DNA from: Microvirga pakistanensis
GTDB lineage: Bacteria; Pseudomonadota; Alphaproteobacteria; Rhizobiales; Beijerinckiaceae
DNA: 64,000 nt
Direction of reading: 5' to 3'
Assembly: GCF_004458765.1 (NCBI RefSeq)
Contig: NZ_SPJX01000187.1
Span: 411,368-475,367 of the forward strand
Under the pieces are notes generated by a model. It was not told the origin of the DNA and did no database searches. It saw only the letters and a program-made list of their open reading frames with translations. The first letter of the stretch is position 1; each line of letters starts with the position of its first letter. Both the position numbers and the translations under genes were made by a program. Positions 39,002-47,605 of the stretch are shown piece by piece.

Positions 39002-41050
39002 CTACGGCAACGGAAGGGAGAGGCCGTAGGAAACGCCCGAGGCAGCGAAATCGATGGTCAGGGTGCCGTCGAGCTCGCCCTCGATGCTGCGGCGGATCAG
39101 GCGCGATCCGAAGCCCTGGCGCTTGGGAGGCTCCACCGGCGGGCCTCCGGACTCCGACCACAGGATGCGCAGCAGGCGTGTCGGCTGACCCTCGGGCTGT
39201 TCGACGCTCCAGGACAGTTCGAGCCGCCCCGTCGGTACGGAGAGAGCCCCATACTTGGCGGCATTGGTGACCAGTTCGTGCAGGACGAGGCCGAGATTGA
39301 TCGCATAGCGGGGAGGCAGGTTCACCCCCGGCCCGTCGATGACGACCCGCTCGTCGGCCTCGCGCTTGTAGGGGGCCAGCTCCTGTTCCGCGATGTCGTG
39401 GAGGTCAGCATCGCGCCAGGATGTGAGCGTCAGCAGGTTGTGGGTCTTCGAAAGGGCGAGCAGCCGCCCCTCGAAGGCGTCCTTGAATTGCGCCGAGCTC
39501 TTGGACGCGCGCAGGGTCTGGGCGGCGATGGACTGGACCGTGGCCAGGGTGTTCTTCACCCGGTGATTCAGCTCGTCGAGGAAGAAGCGCTGCTGATCGT
39601 CGGCCTGCTTGCGCTCGGTGATGTCCTGAAAGATGCCGACGAAGAACACCGGCTTGCGCTGGGCGTCGTAGGAGACCTGGCCTTTGGAGCTGATCCAGCG
39701 GACGCGCCCGTCGGGGCGCCGCACCCGGTATTCGTCCTCGTAGTCGCCGTTGGCGAGAAATGCTTCGCGGATCCCGGCAGTGACTCTCTCCGCGTCCTCG
39801 GGATGGATCAGAGACTTCCACTCCTCCGCGGAGATGGTCGTGTGAGAGGCCGGATACCCCATGAGCAGGGCTGCCTGGCTCGACCAGCCGCCGATCCGCT
39901 TCCGGTGATCGTACCACCAGGTTCCCATGTGGCCGGCCTCCAGCGCCAGCCGGGCCCGCTCCTCGCTGGCTTTCAGCGCCTCCTGCCGCTCGGCGACGTC
40001 GTCCATGAGATCGTTGAAGGCCTTTGCCAGGATTCCGAGCTCGCCCGCATTCTGGGGCAGGTCGATTCGAGCCTGGTAGTTGCCGCGCCGCCAGTCCCTG
40101 ACGGCGTTCGTCATGATCTCGAAGGGCTTCGTGATGAAGGCGCGGCTCGCCAGCCACGAGAGCGACAGAGCGAGAACCAGCGCGGCCGCGATCAGCATGA
40201 ATCCGCGCTTGGCCGCCTCGTTGATGGCCGCGAATGCCACGGTCGTGGCGAGGCCCGCGCTCACGTAGATACCCTCGGCCGGGGAGGCGCTCGCGGGGAT
40301 GTAGCCGAAGATCCTGTTCGTGCCGTCCTGGCTGTCGGCCCTGAAACTGCCGGGGCTCTGCGCCGTCAGATAATGGGAGAACCTGTCCGGAATTCTGGTG
40401 CCGATAAATCGTTCCGGAAACGGCTCTCGCGAGATGATGATGCCGTTCCGGTCGGCGACGGTGAGCGAGCCTCCGACGGGCAGGACGCGCTCCTTGAGTT
40501 CGTTGTCGAGCCATCGGAGGTCCATGGCGGCCGCGATCACACCGATGATCTTTCCGTCGGCGCCCCAGATCGGAAGCGACAGGGGAATGACTGAATAGGC
40601 GCCAATCCCCGCCTCGGTGAATTCCGGCGTGTAGGTGCCGATGGAGAAGTCCCCCTTGGCGATGCTCTCCCGGAAATAGGGCCGGTCACTGAAGCGGAGA
40701 TCCGCGTTGAAGAAGCCCCTGTCGTTGCAGCGAACGGCACCCGTTACGTCGAGGACCACGAATGCGATCACGTGCGGAACCTTCTGATGCACCGAGCGCA
40801 GATAGGTGTTGCAGGCCGGCATGTCGAACGTCCGAATGGCCGGGGCCTCGTCCATCGCCAAAAGGAGACTGTGGATGCCGTCGAAGATGTGGTCGACTTC
40901 CGAGGCCACAAGCTGCGCCTGGCGGATGACGAGCTCGTTGACCTCGGCCTCCCGGGCACGCCTCAGCGAAACTTCCGTAAACGCCCAGATGACGATCGCC
41001 GGCAAAACGGAGATCAGCGCCAAAAGGAGCAAACGTCTCGTCAAAGTCAT
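39002..41050 (-). CDS. HWE-family sensor histidine kinase with periplasmic sensor
   Basis: 682 residues from ATG 41050 (MTLTRRLLLLALIS). TM1 is at about 6-25, a periplasmic Cache-like sensor at about 35-265 (CNTYLRSVHQKVPHVIAFVV, FSIGTYTPEF), TM2 at about 275-300, then HAMP, a PAS domain (about 370-480, ending GIFQDITERKQADD) and an HWE/HisKA_2 kinase. The phospho-acceptor box is LDELNHRVKNTLATVQS (His about 495), the N box is LHELVTNAAKYGA and the WxE motif (LWSESGG) defines HWE kinases. In alphaproteobacteria these often signal to PhyR in the general stress response. No response regulator is adjacent. Confidence 0.92.
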   Translation of the reverse strand: MTLTRRLLLLALISVLPAIVIWAFTEVSLRRAREAEVNELVIRQAQLVASEVDHIFDGIHSLLLAMDEAPAIRTFDMPACNTYLRSVHQKVPHVIAFVVLDVTGAVRCNDRGFFNADLRFSDRPYFRESIAKGDFSIGTYTPEFTEAGIGAYSVIPLSLPIWGADGKIIGVIAAAMDLRWLDNELKERVLPVGGSLTVADRNGIIISREPFPERFIGTRIPDRFSHYLTAQSPGSFRADSQDGTNRIFGYIPASASPAEGIYVSAGLATTVAFAAINEAAKRGFMLIAAALVLALSLSWLASRAFITKPFEIMTNAVRDWRRGNYQARIDLPQNAGELGILAKAFNDLMDDVAERQEALKASEERARLALEAGHMGTWWYDHRKRIGGWSSQAALLMGYPASHTTISAEEWKSLIHPEDAERVTAGIREAFLANGDYEDEYRVRRPDGRVRWISSKGQVSYDAQRKPVFFVGIFQDITERKQADDQQRFFLDELNHRVKNTLATVQSIAAQTLRASKSSAQFKDAFEGRLLALSKTHNLLTLTSWRDADLHDIAEQELAPYKREADERVVIDGPGVNLPPRYAINLGLVLHELVTNAAKYGALSVPTGRLELSWSVEQPEGQPTRLLRILWSESGGPPVEPPKRQGFGSRLIRRSIEGELDGTLTIDFAASGVSYGLSLPLP

Positions 41051-41163
41051 GCATGCGCCCAGCTTGTGAGGGAGCAGGGGACCATAAAGAACGTTGAGCG
41101 TCCACCCCGGAACAGCCACAAGCGACCTTGCATCCTCAGGCAAGAGCTGTCAGGTGAGCAGGA

Positions 41164-42975
41164 ATGGCGCTTCCTCCTCTTCTCCTTCTTCAGGACATCG
41201 CTCTCACGTTCGGCGGCACGCCGCTGATCGAAAGCGCGGATCTCTCCGTCTCCCCCGGCGAGCGGGCCTGCTTGGTGGGCCGCAACGGCTCGGGCAAGTC
41301 CACCCTGCTCAAGATCGCCGCAGGCCAGATCGAGGCCGACAGCGGCAAGCGCTTCGTGCAGCCGGGCGCGACGGTGCGCTACCTGGCGCAGGAGCCAGAC
41401 CTGAGCGGCTATCCCAACATGCTGGCCTATGTGGAGGCGGGGCTCGGCCCGGGCGACGACCCCTACCGGGCGCGCTACCTGCTGGAGCAGCTGGGCCTGA
41501 CCGGCGAGGAGAGGCCCTCGGATCTCTCCGGCGGCGAGGCCCGCCGGGCCGCCCTGGCCCATGTCCTGGCGCCCGAGCCCGACATTCTGCTGCTCGACGA
41601 GCCCACCAATCATCTCGACCTGCCGGCCATCGAATGGCTCGAAGGCGAGCTGAGGAGCCTGCGCTCCGCCCTCGTGCTCATCAGCCACGACCGGCGCTTC
41701 CTGGAAAGCCTGTCCCAATCCACCGTCTGGCTCGACCGCGGCCGCACCCGCCGCATGGACCAGGGCTTCGCCCATTTCGAGGAATGGCGCGATCAGGTGC
41801 TGGAGCAGGAGGAGGCCGAGCATCATAAGCTCGGGCGCAAGCTCGTGGCCGAGGCCGACTGGCTCCGCTACGGCGTGACGGCCCGGCGCAAGCGCAACGT
41901 CCGCCGCCTGGGCAACCTGCACGCCATGCGCCAGCAATACCGCGACCGCAAGCGCGCGGTCGGCACGGTCAGCATGACCCTCGCGGAGGCCGAGCAATCC
42001 GGCACCCTCGTGGTCGAGGCGGAAGGCGTCTCGAAATCCTACGGCGAGCGGCCGATCGTGTCGAACCTGTCCCTGCGCATCCTGCGCGGCGACCGCTTGG
42101 GCATCATCGGGCCGAACGGCGCGGGAAAGACCACGCTCATCAACCTGCTGACCGGCAATCTCCCGCCGGATTCCGGACGGGTGCGGCTCGGGGCCAACCT
42201 GCAGATGGTGACCCTCGATCAGCGCCGCGCGAGCCTCGATCCCAACGCCACCGTGGCGGAGACGCTCACCGGCGGCCGCGGCGACAGCGTCACCATCGGC
42301 GGGCAGACGAAGCACGTGATCGGCTACATGAAGGACTTCCTGTTCTCGCCCGAGCAGGCCCGCACGCCCGTGGGCGTGCTCTCCGGCGGCGAGCGCAACC
42401 GGCTCATGCTGGCCCGCGCGCTGGCGCAGCCGTCGAACCTTCTCGTCCTCGACGAGCCGACCAACGATCTCGACCTGGAAACCCTCGACCTGCTCCAGGA
42501 GATGATCACGGATTATTCCGGCACGGTGATCCTCGTCAGCCACGATCGCGACTTCCTCGACCGCACGGTCAGCTCCGTTCTGGTGTCGGAAGGCGAGGGG
42601 CGCTGGATCGAGTATGCGGGCGGCTATTCCGACATGGTGGCCCAGCGCGGGCAGGGGGTGCGGGCCCGCACCGTTGAAAAAGAGGTGAAGCCCAGGAACG
42701 CGGAGAAACCTGCGGCCGCTTCTTCGGTTCAGGCCAGGCGCAAGCTCAGCTTCAACGAGCAGCACGACCTCAAGACGCTTCCCAAGCGCATGGAGGAGCT
42801 GGAGGCCAAGATCGCCAAGGTACAGGAGATCCTGGCCGATCCCGAACTCTATTCCCGCGATCCGGCCCGTTTCCAGAAGGCCATGGACGCGCTCACGCAG
42901 CTTCAGGCGGAGCTGCATGCGGCCGAGGAGCGGTGGCTGGAGCTGGAGATGCTGCGGGAGGAGCTGGAAGGATAG
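41164..42975 (+). CDS. uup: ABC-F family ATPase, Uup type
   Basis: A 603-residue soluble twin-ABC protein without membrane domains. Domain 1 has Walker A GRNGSGKSTL (about 39) and SDLSGGEARRAAL; domain 2 has GPNGAGKTTL (about 316) and GVLSGGERNRLMLA. The linker is charged and the C-terminal coiled coil (about 530-603) is the DNA/ribosome-binding Uup extension. ABC-F proteins act on ribosomes; Uup has been tied to transposon excision and 50S assembly. Divergent from the sensor kinase. Confidence 0.9.
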   Translation: MALPPLLLLQDIALTFGGTPLIESADLSVSPGERACLVGRNGSGKSTLLKIAAGQIEADSGKRFVQPGATVRYLAQEPDLSGYPNMLAYVEAGLGPGDDPYRARYLLEQLGLTGEERPSDLSGGEARRAALAHVLAPEPDILLLDEPTNHLDLPAIEWLEGELRSLRSALVLISHDRRFLESLSQSTVWLDRGRTRRMDQGFAHFEEWRDQVLEQEEAEHHKLGRKLVAEADWLRYGVTARRKRNVRRLGNLHAMRQQYRDRKRAVGTVSMTLAEAEQSGTLVVEAEGVSKSYGERPIVSNLSLRILRGDRLGIIGPNGAGKTTLINLLTGNLPPDSGRVRLGANLQMVTLDQRRASLDPNATVAETLTGGRGDSVTIGGQTKHVIGYMKDFLFSPEQARTPVGVLSGGERNRLMLARALAQPSNLLVLDEPTNDLDLETLDLLQEMITDYSGTVILVSHDRDFLDRTVSSVLVSEGEGRWIEYAGGYSDMVAQRGQGVRARTVEKEVKPRNAEKPAAASSVQARRKLSFNEQHDLKTLPKRMEELEAKIAKVQEILADPELYSRDPARFQKAMDALTQLQAELHAAEERWLELEMLREELEG

Positions 42976-43091
42976 GCCGCATCCCCAGCCCGATGCTCCT
43001 GCGGCCCGCAGGCATTGCTGGACATCGGCGCTCGACACTAAAGTGACATCACCCGCTCGCTAGAAGCGGATCGTCACCAGGGAGGAGTGCG

Positions 43092-44057
43092 ATGAATCGC
43101 TTTTCACGACGTTGCCTGACTGTGTTTCTGACGGTGCTCGGGATCGGAGGCGCTTCCTCGATCCTGCAGGCAGCCGATCCCAATCGTGGGCTCCTGGCCG
43201 AGCGGATCACCAAGCTGTCCCGCGGGACGCAATGGAAGCCGGTCTCGGCCGTTCCGATCAATTTCGTGACCCATCATCCGCAGGGCATGGTGAAGATCGG
43301 CGACACGCTGTTCGTCTCGTCGGTGGAGATCAGGGAGCCGACGAAGCGTTTTCCGCAGCCGGTGGACGGCTACGACCGCGATACGGGCGCGGGCGTCGGC
43401 CACCTCTTCAAGATCGACATGAAGGGCAACCTCATCGCCGACATCACCCTCGGCGAGGGAACGATCTATCACCCGGGCGGGATCGATTACGACGGGCGCT
43501 ATATCTGGGTGCCCGTGGCGGAGTACCGGCCGAACAGCCGCTCCATCGTCTACCGGGTCGATCCCGAGACCATGAAGGCGGAGGAGATGTTCCGCTTCGC
43601 CGATCACGTGGGAGGCGTTGTCCACGACACCGACGACAATTCCCTGCACGGCGTCAGCTGGGGCTCGCGCCGGTTCTACCGCTGGACGCTCGATCCCAAC
43701 GGCAAGCCTACCAACGGCGACGAGGCTCCCGAGAAGCTCAGGAAGCTGAACACCTCCCATTACCTCGATTACCAGGACTGCAAATACGTGGGCGGTCACC
43801 GCATGCTGTGCTCCGGCGTCACCGAGATGCGGATCACGCCCGATGCCGCCCCGTTCCGGCTCGGCGGGCTCGATCTGGTCAGCCTCGCCGACGGACGCCC
43901 GCTGTTCCAGACGCCGGTGCTGCTCTGGACGGCGGGAGGCATGGACATGACCCACAACCCGGTCTGGATGGAGGCGAGCGAGGCGGGGATCCGGGGCTAC
44001 TTCATGCCCGAGGACGACAAGTCCTTCCTGTACATCTACGAGGCCGAGGTGAAGTAG
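43092..44057 (+). CDS. secreted beta-propeller-like protein (DUF6454-like)
   Basis: 321 residues with a signal peptide (RRCLTVFLTVLGIGGASSIL, cleavage after LQA). The mature part consists of repeated beta-sheet units: FVTHHPQGMVKIGDTLFVSS, GTIYHPGGIDYDGRYIWVPV, GGVVHDTDDNSLHGVSWGSR and GGHRMLCSGV. The pattern resembles DUF6454-type propellers found in Rhizobiales and fungi. No enzyme activity can be named. Periplasmic location is inferred. The gene is followed by repeat A. Confidence 0.7.
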   Translation: MNRFSRRCLTVFLTVLGIGGASSILQAADPNRGLLAERITKLSRGTQWKPVSAVPINFVTHHPQGMVKIGDTLFVSSVEIREPTKRFPQPVDGYDRDTGAGVGHLFKIDMKGNLIADITLGEGTIYHPGGIDYDGRYIWVPVAEYRPNSRSIVYRVDPETMKAEEMFRFADHVGGVVHDTDDNSLHGVSWGSRRFYRWTLDPNGKPTNGDEAPEKLRKLNTSHYLDYQDCKYVGGHRMLCSGVTEMRITPDAAPFRLGGLDLVSLADGRPLFQTPVLLWTAGGMDMTHNPVWMEASEAGIRGYFMPEDDKSFLYIYEAEVK

Positions 44058-44065
44058 CGGCTTGA

Positions 44066-44148
44066 GCATCGGACGTGAAAACCGGGTCCACTTTTCACTG
44101 ACGTGGCCCTTCGGGTCGCTGACGCGGCCCTCTGGGTCCGCACGATGC
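44066..44148. repeat. dispersed repeat family GCATCGGAC, copy A
   Basis: Starts GCATCGGACGTGAAAA and ends CCGCACGATGC. The final 62 bases (44087-44148) are identical to 61822-61883. It lies between the secreted protein and the OYE gene. Contains internal GTGGCCCTTCGGGTCGC / GCGGCCCTCTGGGTCCG sub-repeats. Confidence 0.9.
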
Positions 44149-44294
44149 GCTTGTCACCCGGCCCGGGCGGGTGTCTATGGCGGGCATCGCCGCCCGTCCG
44201 GCCGATCGCGTGTCCGACCTTTCGGGCCTTTTGCGCGTTTTAGCCGGACGGGCCGCAAGCCTCCCTGAATTCACCCGCTACCGAGAGACAGCCG

Positions 44295-45410
44295 ATGGCA
44301 CATGCAAAACTGTTCACACCCTTCCGGGTCGGCGAGCTCGAACTCGCCAATCGTATCGTGATCGCACCCATGTGCCAGTATTCGGCTCAAGACGGCCGCA
44401 TGACCGACTGGCACCTGATCCATCTGGGTCAGCTTGCCTTCTCGGGCGCCGCGCTTCTGACCATCGAGGCCACGGCGGTGGTCCCGGAGGGGCGCATCAC
44501 CTACGCCGATGTCGGCCTCTATTCGGACGAAACCGAGGCCGCGATGGCGCGGGTTCTGGAGAGCGTGCGCCGCTGGTCCGACATGCCGATCGCCATTCAG
44601 CTGGCCCATGCCGGACGAAAGGCTTCCAGCGAGGTGCCATGGAAGGGGGGACATCAGATTTCTCCGGACCACGCGAACGGCTGGCAGACGGAAGCGCCCT
44701 CCGCGGTTCCCTATGCCGCGAGCGACGTGGCCCCGACCGCCTTGGACCGGGAAGGACTGGAACGCCTGCGCAAGGCGTTTGCCGAATCGGCGAGACGCGC
44801 CGCCCGGCTCGGCATCGACGCCGTTCAGATCCACGGGGCCCATGGCTACCTGCTCCATGAGTTCCTCTCGCCCCTGTCCAATCAGCGCACGGACGAATAT
44901 GGCGGGTCGCTGGAGAACCGGATGCGCTTCCCGCTCGAGGTCTTCGACGCGGTCCGCGCGGCCTTCCCGGCGGAACGGGCCGTCACCATGCGCGTCTCCG
45001 GAACGGACTGGGCCGAGGGCGGCTGGACGATCGAGGAAACGGTCGCCTTCGCCCAGGCCCTCGAGGCCCGCGGGTGCAGCGGCATTCACGTGTCGAGCGG
45101 CGGCCTCACCTCGGCGCAGAAGATTCCCGTGGGACCGAGCTACCAGGTGCCGCTCGCCCGTGCCGTGAAGGCGGCGACCCGCATGCCAGTCATCGCGGTG
45201 GGCCTCATCACCGATTACGTGCAGGCGGAATCCATCCTCGCCACGGGCGATGCCGACCTCATCGCCCTGGCCCGGGCCATCCTCTACAACCCGCGCTGGC
45301 CCTGGCACGCGGCCGCGCATTTCGGTGCTTCCGTCAAGGCGCCCAGTCAGTATCTCCGCTCGCAGCCCCATCAATATCCACGTCTCTTCGACCTTCGCGC
45401 GGATGATTGA
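44295..45410 (+). CDS. NADH:flavin oxidoreductase, Old Yellow Enzyme family (YqjM/XenA-like)
   Basis: A 371-residue FMN TIM-barrel ene-reductase. It has IVIAPMCQYSAQDGRMTDWH (the Cys that modulates flavin potential in the YqjM class), QLAHAGRKASSE, HGAHGYLLHEFLSP (His/His pair binding substrate) and NQRTDEYGGSLENR. It reduces activated C=C bonds or nitro compounds with NAD(P)H. The compact length and motifs place it with the thermophilic-like/XenA subgroup. Convergent with dodecin. Confidence 0.93.
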   Translation: MAHAKLFTPFRVGELELANRIVIAPMCQYSAQDGRMTDWHLIHLGQLAFSGAALLTIEATAVVPEGRITYADVGLYSDETEAAMARVLESVRRWSDMPIAIQLAHAGRKASSEVPWKGGHQISPDHANGWQTEAPSAVPYAASDVAPTALDREGLERLRKAFAESARRAARLGIDAVQIHGAHGYLLHEFLSPLSNQRTDEYGGSLENRMRFPLEVFDAVRAAFPAERAVTMRVSGTDWAEGGWTIEETVAFAQALEARGCSGIHVSSGGLTSAQKIPVGPSYQVPLARAVKAATRMPVIAVGLITDYVQAESILATGDADLIALARAILYNPRWPWHAAAHFGASVKAPSQYLRSQPHQYPRLFDLRADD

Positions 45411-45422
45411 GGAGCCTCTCCG

Positions 45423-45480
45423 GCGTCATGCCGGCCCGTTTCCGTTGGGAATGGCCGGGCTTGACCCGGCCATGACGGGG
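45423..45480. repeat. palindromic intergenic repeat between convergent genes
   Basis: Nested inverted repeats CGTCATGCCGG ... and ATGGCCGGGCTTGACCCGGCCAT end in GACGGGG. It is the same CGTCATGGCCGG class as 29818-29853 and probably terminates both flanking genes. Confidence 0.75.
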
Positions 45481-45524
45481 AGGAACGTAAAAGTATGCGG
45501 AAGGCCGCGACGGCGCACGATCCG

Positions 45525-45740
45525 TCAGCTGCCTTCCTCCAGGGTGAAGCCGGCCTTCAGCACGACCTGGTAATGGCGCACTTCTCCATTCTCCACATGT
45601 CCTCTCGTTTGCAGAACCTCGAACCAGCGCAGGTTCCGCAAAGTCGTGCTGGCGCGCCGGATCGCGGTTTGGATCGCATCCTCGATGCTCGTTTCCGATG
45701 AGCCGACGAGCTCGACGACTTTGTAGACGTGATCGTTCAT
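45525..45740 (-). CDS. dodecin (flavin-storage protein)
   Basis: A 71-residue protein from ATG 45740: [20 protein letters not shown], then [19 protein letters not shown]. The Trp (about residue 39) that stacks against flavin and the general fold sequence are diagnostic. Dodecins assemble as hollow dodecamers that bind riboflavin, FMN or CoA in the cytosol and buffer flavin levels. It adjoins an OYE-type flavoenzyme in convergent orientation. Confidence 0.93.
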   Translation of the reverse strand: MNDHVYKVVELVGSSETSIEDAIQTAIRRASTTLRNLRWFEVLQTRGHVENGEVRHYQVVLKAGFTLEEGS

Positions 45741-45936
45741 CAGGGGCTCCATGCTTTGCCGAAAGGCTGAATTGGAGCCCCGCTCGAGGAAACCCAGTGT
45801 GGCTTTTATATCCCTGCGGGGAATTGTGGTCGGACTAGACGGAATAGAAGCAACGGCGCAGGAACTTAGGACGATGTTCATCGTTGGGGTGCCGTCAGCT
45901 CGGCCATATGGGCCGCGCGCAGGAAGGGGACTCTCC

Positions 45937-46461
45937 ATGAACTTCAAGATAGCTCTTGTTGCGGGTGCTCTGGCACTCGGCGTCGCGGGTTGTATGACGC
46001 CGATGGCTTCGGCTCCTCCCGCAGCCGTCACGAGTGCCGCGGTCTTCGTGCCGACGGCGGCCTCCTCGAACCTGTTCGAGATCGAATCGAGCCGCCTGGC
46101 CCTGCGCCGCGCCCGCGATCCTGAGGTCCGCCGCTTCGCCCGGCAGATGATCCGCGACCACCAGCTCGCGACACGCCGCATGGCGAGCGTCCTGCGCAGT
46201 TCCGGCATGCCCGTGCCGCCTCCGGCGCTCAACGCGAAGCATCAGCAGATGCTGGCGACCGTCGAGGCCGCTCCTGATTTCGATGCCGCTTACGTCAATG
46301 CCCAGCTCATGGCGCACCAGGAAGCGGTCGCCCTGTTCACGTCCTATTCGTCGAGCGGTGACGTGCCTCAGCTGGCATCCTTCGCAGGCCAGACTCTCCC
46401 GGTCCTGCAGATGCACCTGGACCACGTGCAGTCCCTCGGCGGCGGCGCTCCCGGGATGTAA
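45937..46461 (+). CDS. DUF4142 domain lipoprotein
   Basis: 174 residues from ATG 45937, with AGGAAGGGG upstream. The signal peptide [19 protein letters not shown] ends in lipobox VAGC. The mature protein is an alpha-helical bundle of the ferritin-like DUF4142 type ([52 protein letters not shown]). Conserved His/Glu positions suggest metal or stress-related binding, not proven. Ends at the bidirectional terminator 46479-46514. Confidence 0.88.
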   Translation: MNFKIALVAGALALGVAGCMTPMASAPPAAVTSAAVFVPTAASSNLFEIESSRLALRRARDPEVRRFARQMIRDHQLATRRMASVLRSSGMPVPPPALNAKHQQMLATVEAAPDFDAAYVNAQLMAHQEAVALFTSYSSSGDVPQLASFAGQTLPVLQMHLDHVQSLGGGAPGM

Positions 46462-46478
46462 AATCTTTGACACCTCAC

Positions 46479-46514
46479 AAAAGGCCGTCGCGAGTTTCCT
46501 CGGACGGCCTTTTC
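46479..46514. terminator. bidirectional terminator between DUF4142 gene and fah
   Basis: AAAAGGCCGTC ... GACGGCCTTTTC stem with A-rich and T-rich sides, located in the gap between convergent stops at 46461 and 46521. Confidence 0.88.
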
Positions 46515-46520
46515 TTTCGG

Positions 46521-47546
46521 TCAATGGTCTTGGCCGTACGCCACCACCTCCTGCTCAATCGCGCCGAAGATCGAGTGGCCGGCCCCGTCCTTCATCTCGA
46601 TGCGAACCACGTCGCCGAAGCGCATGAAGGGGGTCCGCGGCTCGCCGTGCAGGATCGTCTCGACCGTGCGCTGCTCCGCGAGGCACGAATAGCCTAGCCC
46701 CCCGTCGGAAACGGGCCTGCCCGGCCCGCCGTCCTCGCCCCTGTTGGAAACGGTGCCCGAGCCGATGATCGTGCCGGCGCCCAGCGGCCGGGTCCTGGCC
46801 GCGTGGGCGATGAGCGTCGGGAAATCGAAGGTCATGTCGATGCCGGCGTTCGGCTTGCCGAAAGGCTTCCCGTTGAGGGTGGAGAGGAGCGGCAGGTGGA
46901 GCCGGCCTCCGTCCCAGGCCTCTCCCAGCTCGTCGGGCGTGACCGCGACGGGGGACAGGGTCGAGGACGGCTTCGACTGGAAAAAGCCGAAACCCTTGGC
47001 CAGCTCCGCCGGGATGAGGTTCCTCAAAGAGACGTCGTTGACGAGAACGACGAGGCGGATGGCCCTGGCCGCGTCCTCCGCGGCGGCGCCCATGGGCACG
47101 TCCCCCGTGATCACGGCGATTTCCGCCTCGAAATCTATGCCGTGGGCCTCGTCCAGGGCGGGGATCGGATCGCGCGGTCCCAGGAACGAATCCGAGCCTC
47201 CCTGGTACATCAGCGGGTCGGTCCAGAAGGATTCCGGCATCTGCGCCCCCCGGGCCCTGCGGACCAGCTCTACGTGATTCACATAGGCCGAACCGTCCGC
47301 CCACTGGTAAGAGCGGGGCAGGGGCGAGGCGCAGTCATGCTCGTGAAAGCGGAAGGAGGGCACGGAGCCGTGCTCGAGCTGTTCCGCGAGGTCACGCAGG
47401 CGGGGCTCGACTTTTTCCCAATCATCGAGGGCTTGCTGTAGCGTCGGAACAATGAAAAATGCATCCGTCGCGCGGGTCAGATCCCTCGAGACGATGACGA
47501 GCCGGCCATCACGGCCCTGTTTGAGCGAGGAAAGCTTCATAGCCAC
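46521..47546 (-). CDS. fahA: fumarylacetoacetase (fumarylacetoacetate hydrolase family)
   Basis: A 341-residue metal-dependent hydrolase, start MAMKLSSLKQG at 47546 (inner ATG 47540). FAH-domain motifs: the N-terminal catalytic His region FRFHEHDCASPLPR, the metal ligands in GIDFEAEIAVITGDVP, and GAGTIIGSGTVSNRG at the C-terminal part. In tyrosine catabolism it splits fumarylacetoacetate to fumarate and acetoacetate. With hmgA, maiA and hppD 2-6 kb away it completes the homogentisate pathway. Confidence 0.9.
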   Translation of the reverse strand: MAMKLSSLKQGRDGRLVIVSRDLTRATDAFFIVPTLQQALDDWEKVEPRLRDLAEQLEHGSVPSFRFHEHDCASPLPRSYQWADGSAYVNHVELVRRARGAQMPESFWTDPLMYQGGSDSFLGPRDPIPALDEAHGIDFEAEIAVITGDVPMGAAAEDAARAIRLVVLVNDVSLRNLIPAELAKGFGFFQSKPSSTLSPVAVTPDELGEAWDGGRLHLPLLSTLNGKPFGKPNAGIDMTFDFPTLIAHAARTRPLGAGTIIGSGTVSNRGEDGGPGRPVSDGGLGYSCLAEQRTVETILHGEPRTPFMRFGDVVRIEMKDGAGHSIFGAIEQEVVAYGQDH

Positions 47547-47605
47547 CCACCTGGTTGTTCGTGGTTTATCGAGCTTGCAACGAAAGAGTCCGCGGGGAAA
47601 CGCCC

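Noticed and set aside
37401..39161. 586-codon minus-strand ORF opposite the coniferyl-aldehyde-dehydrogenase-like gene
   Set aside because: Shadow frame, since the plus strand has both ALDH catalytic motifs.
41047..43038. 663-codon minus-strand ORF opposite the ABC-F gene
   Set aside because: Shadow frame of uup.
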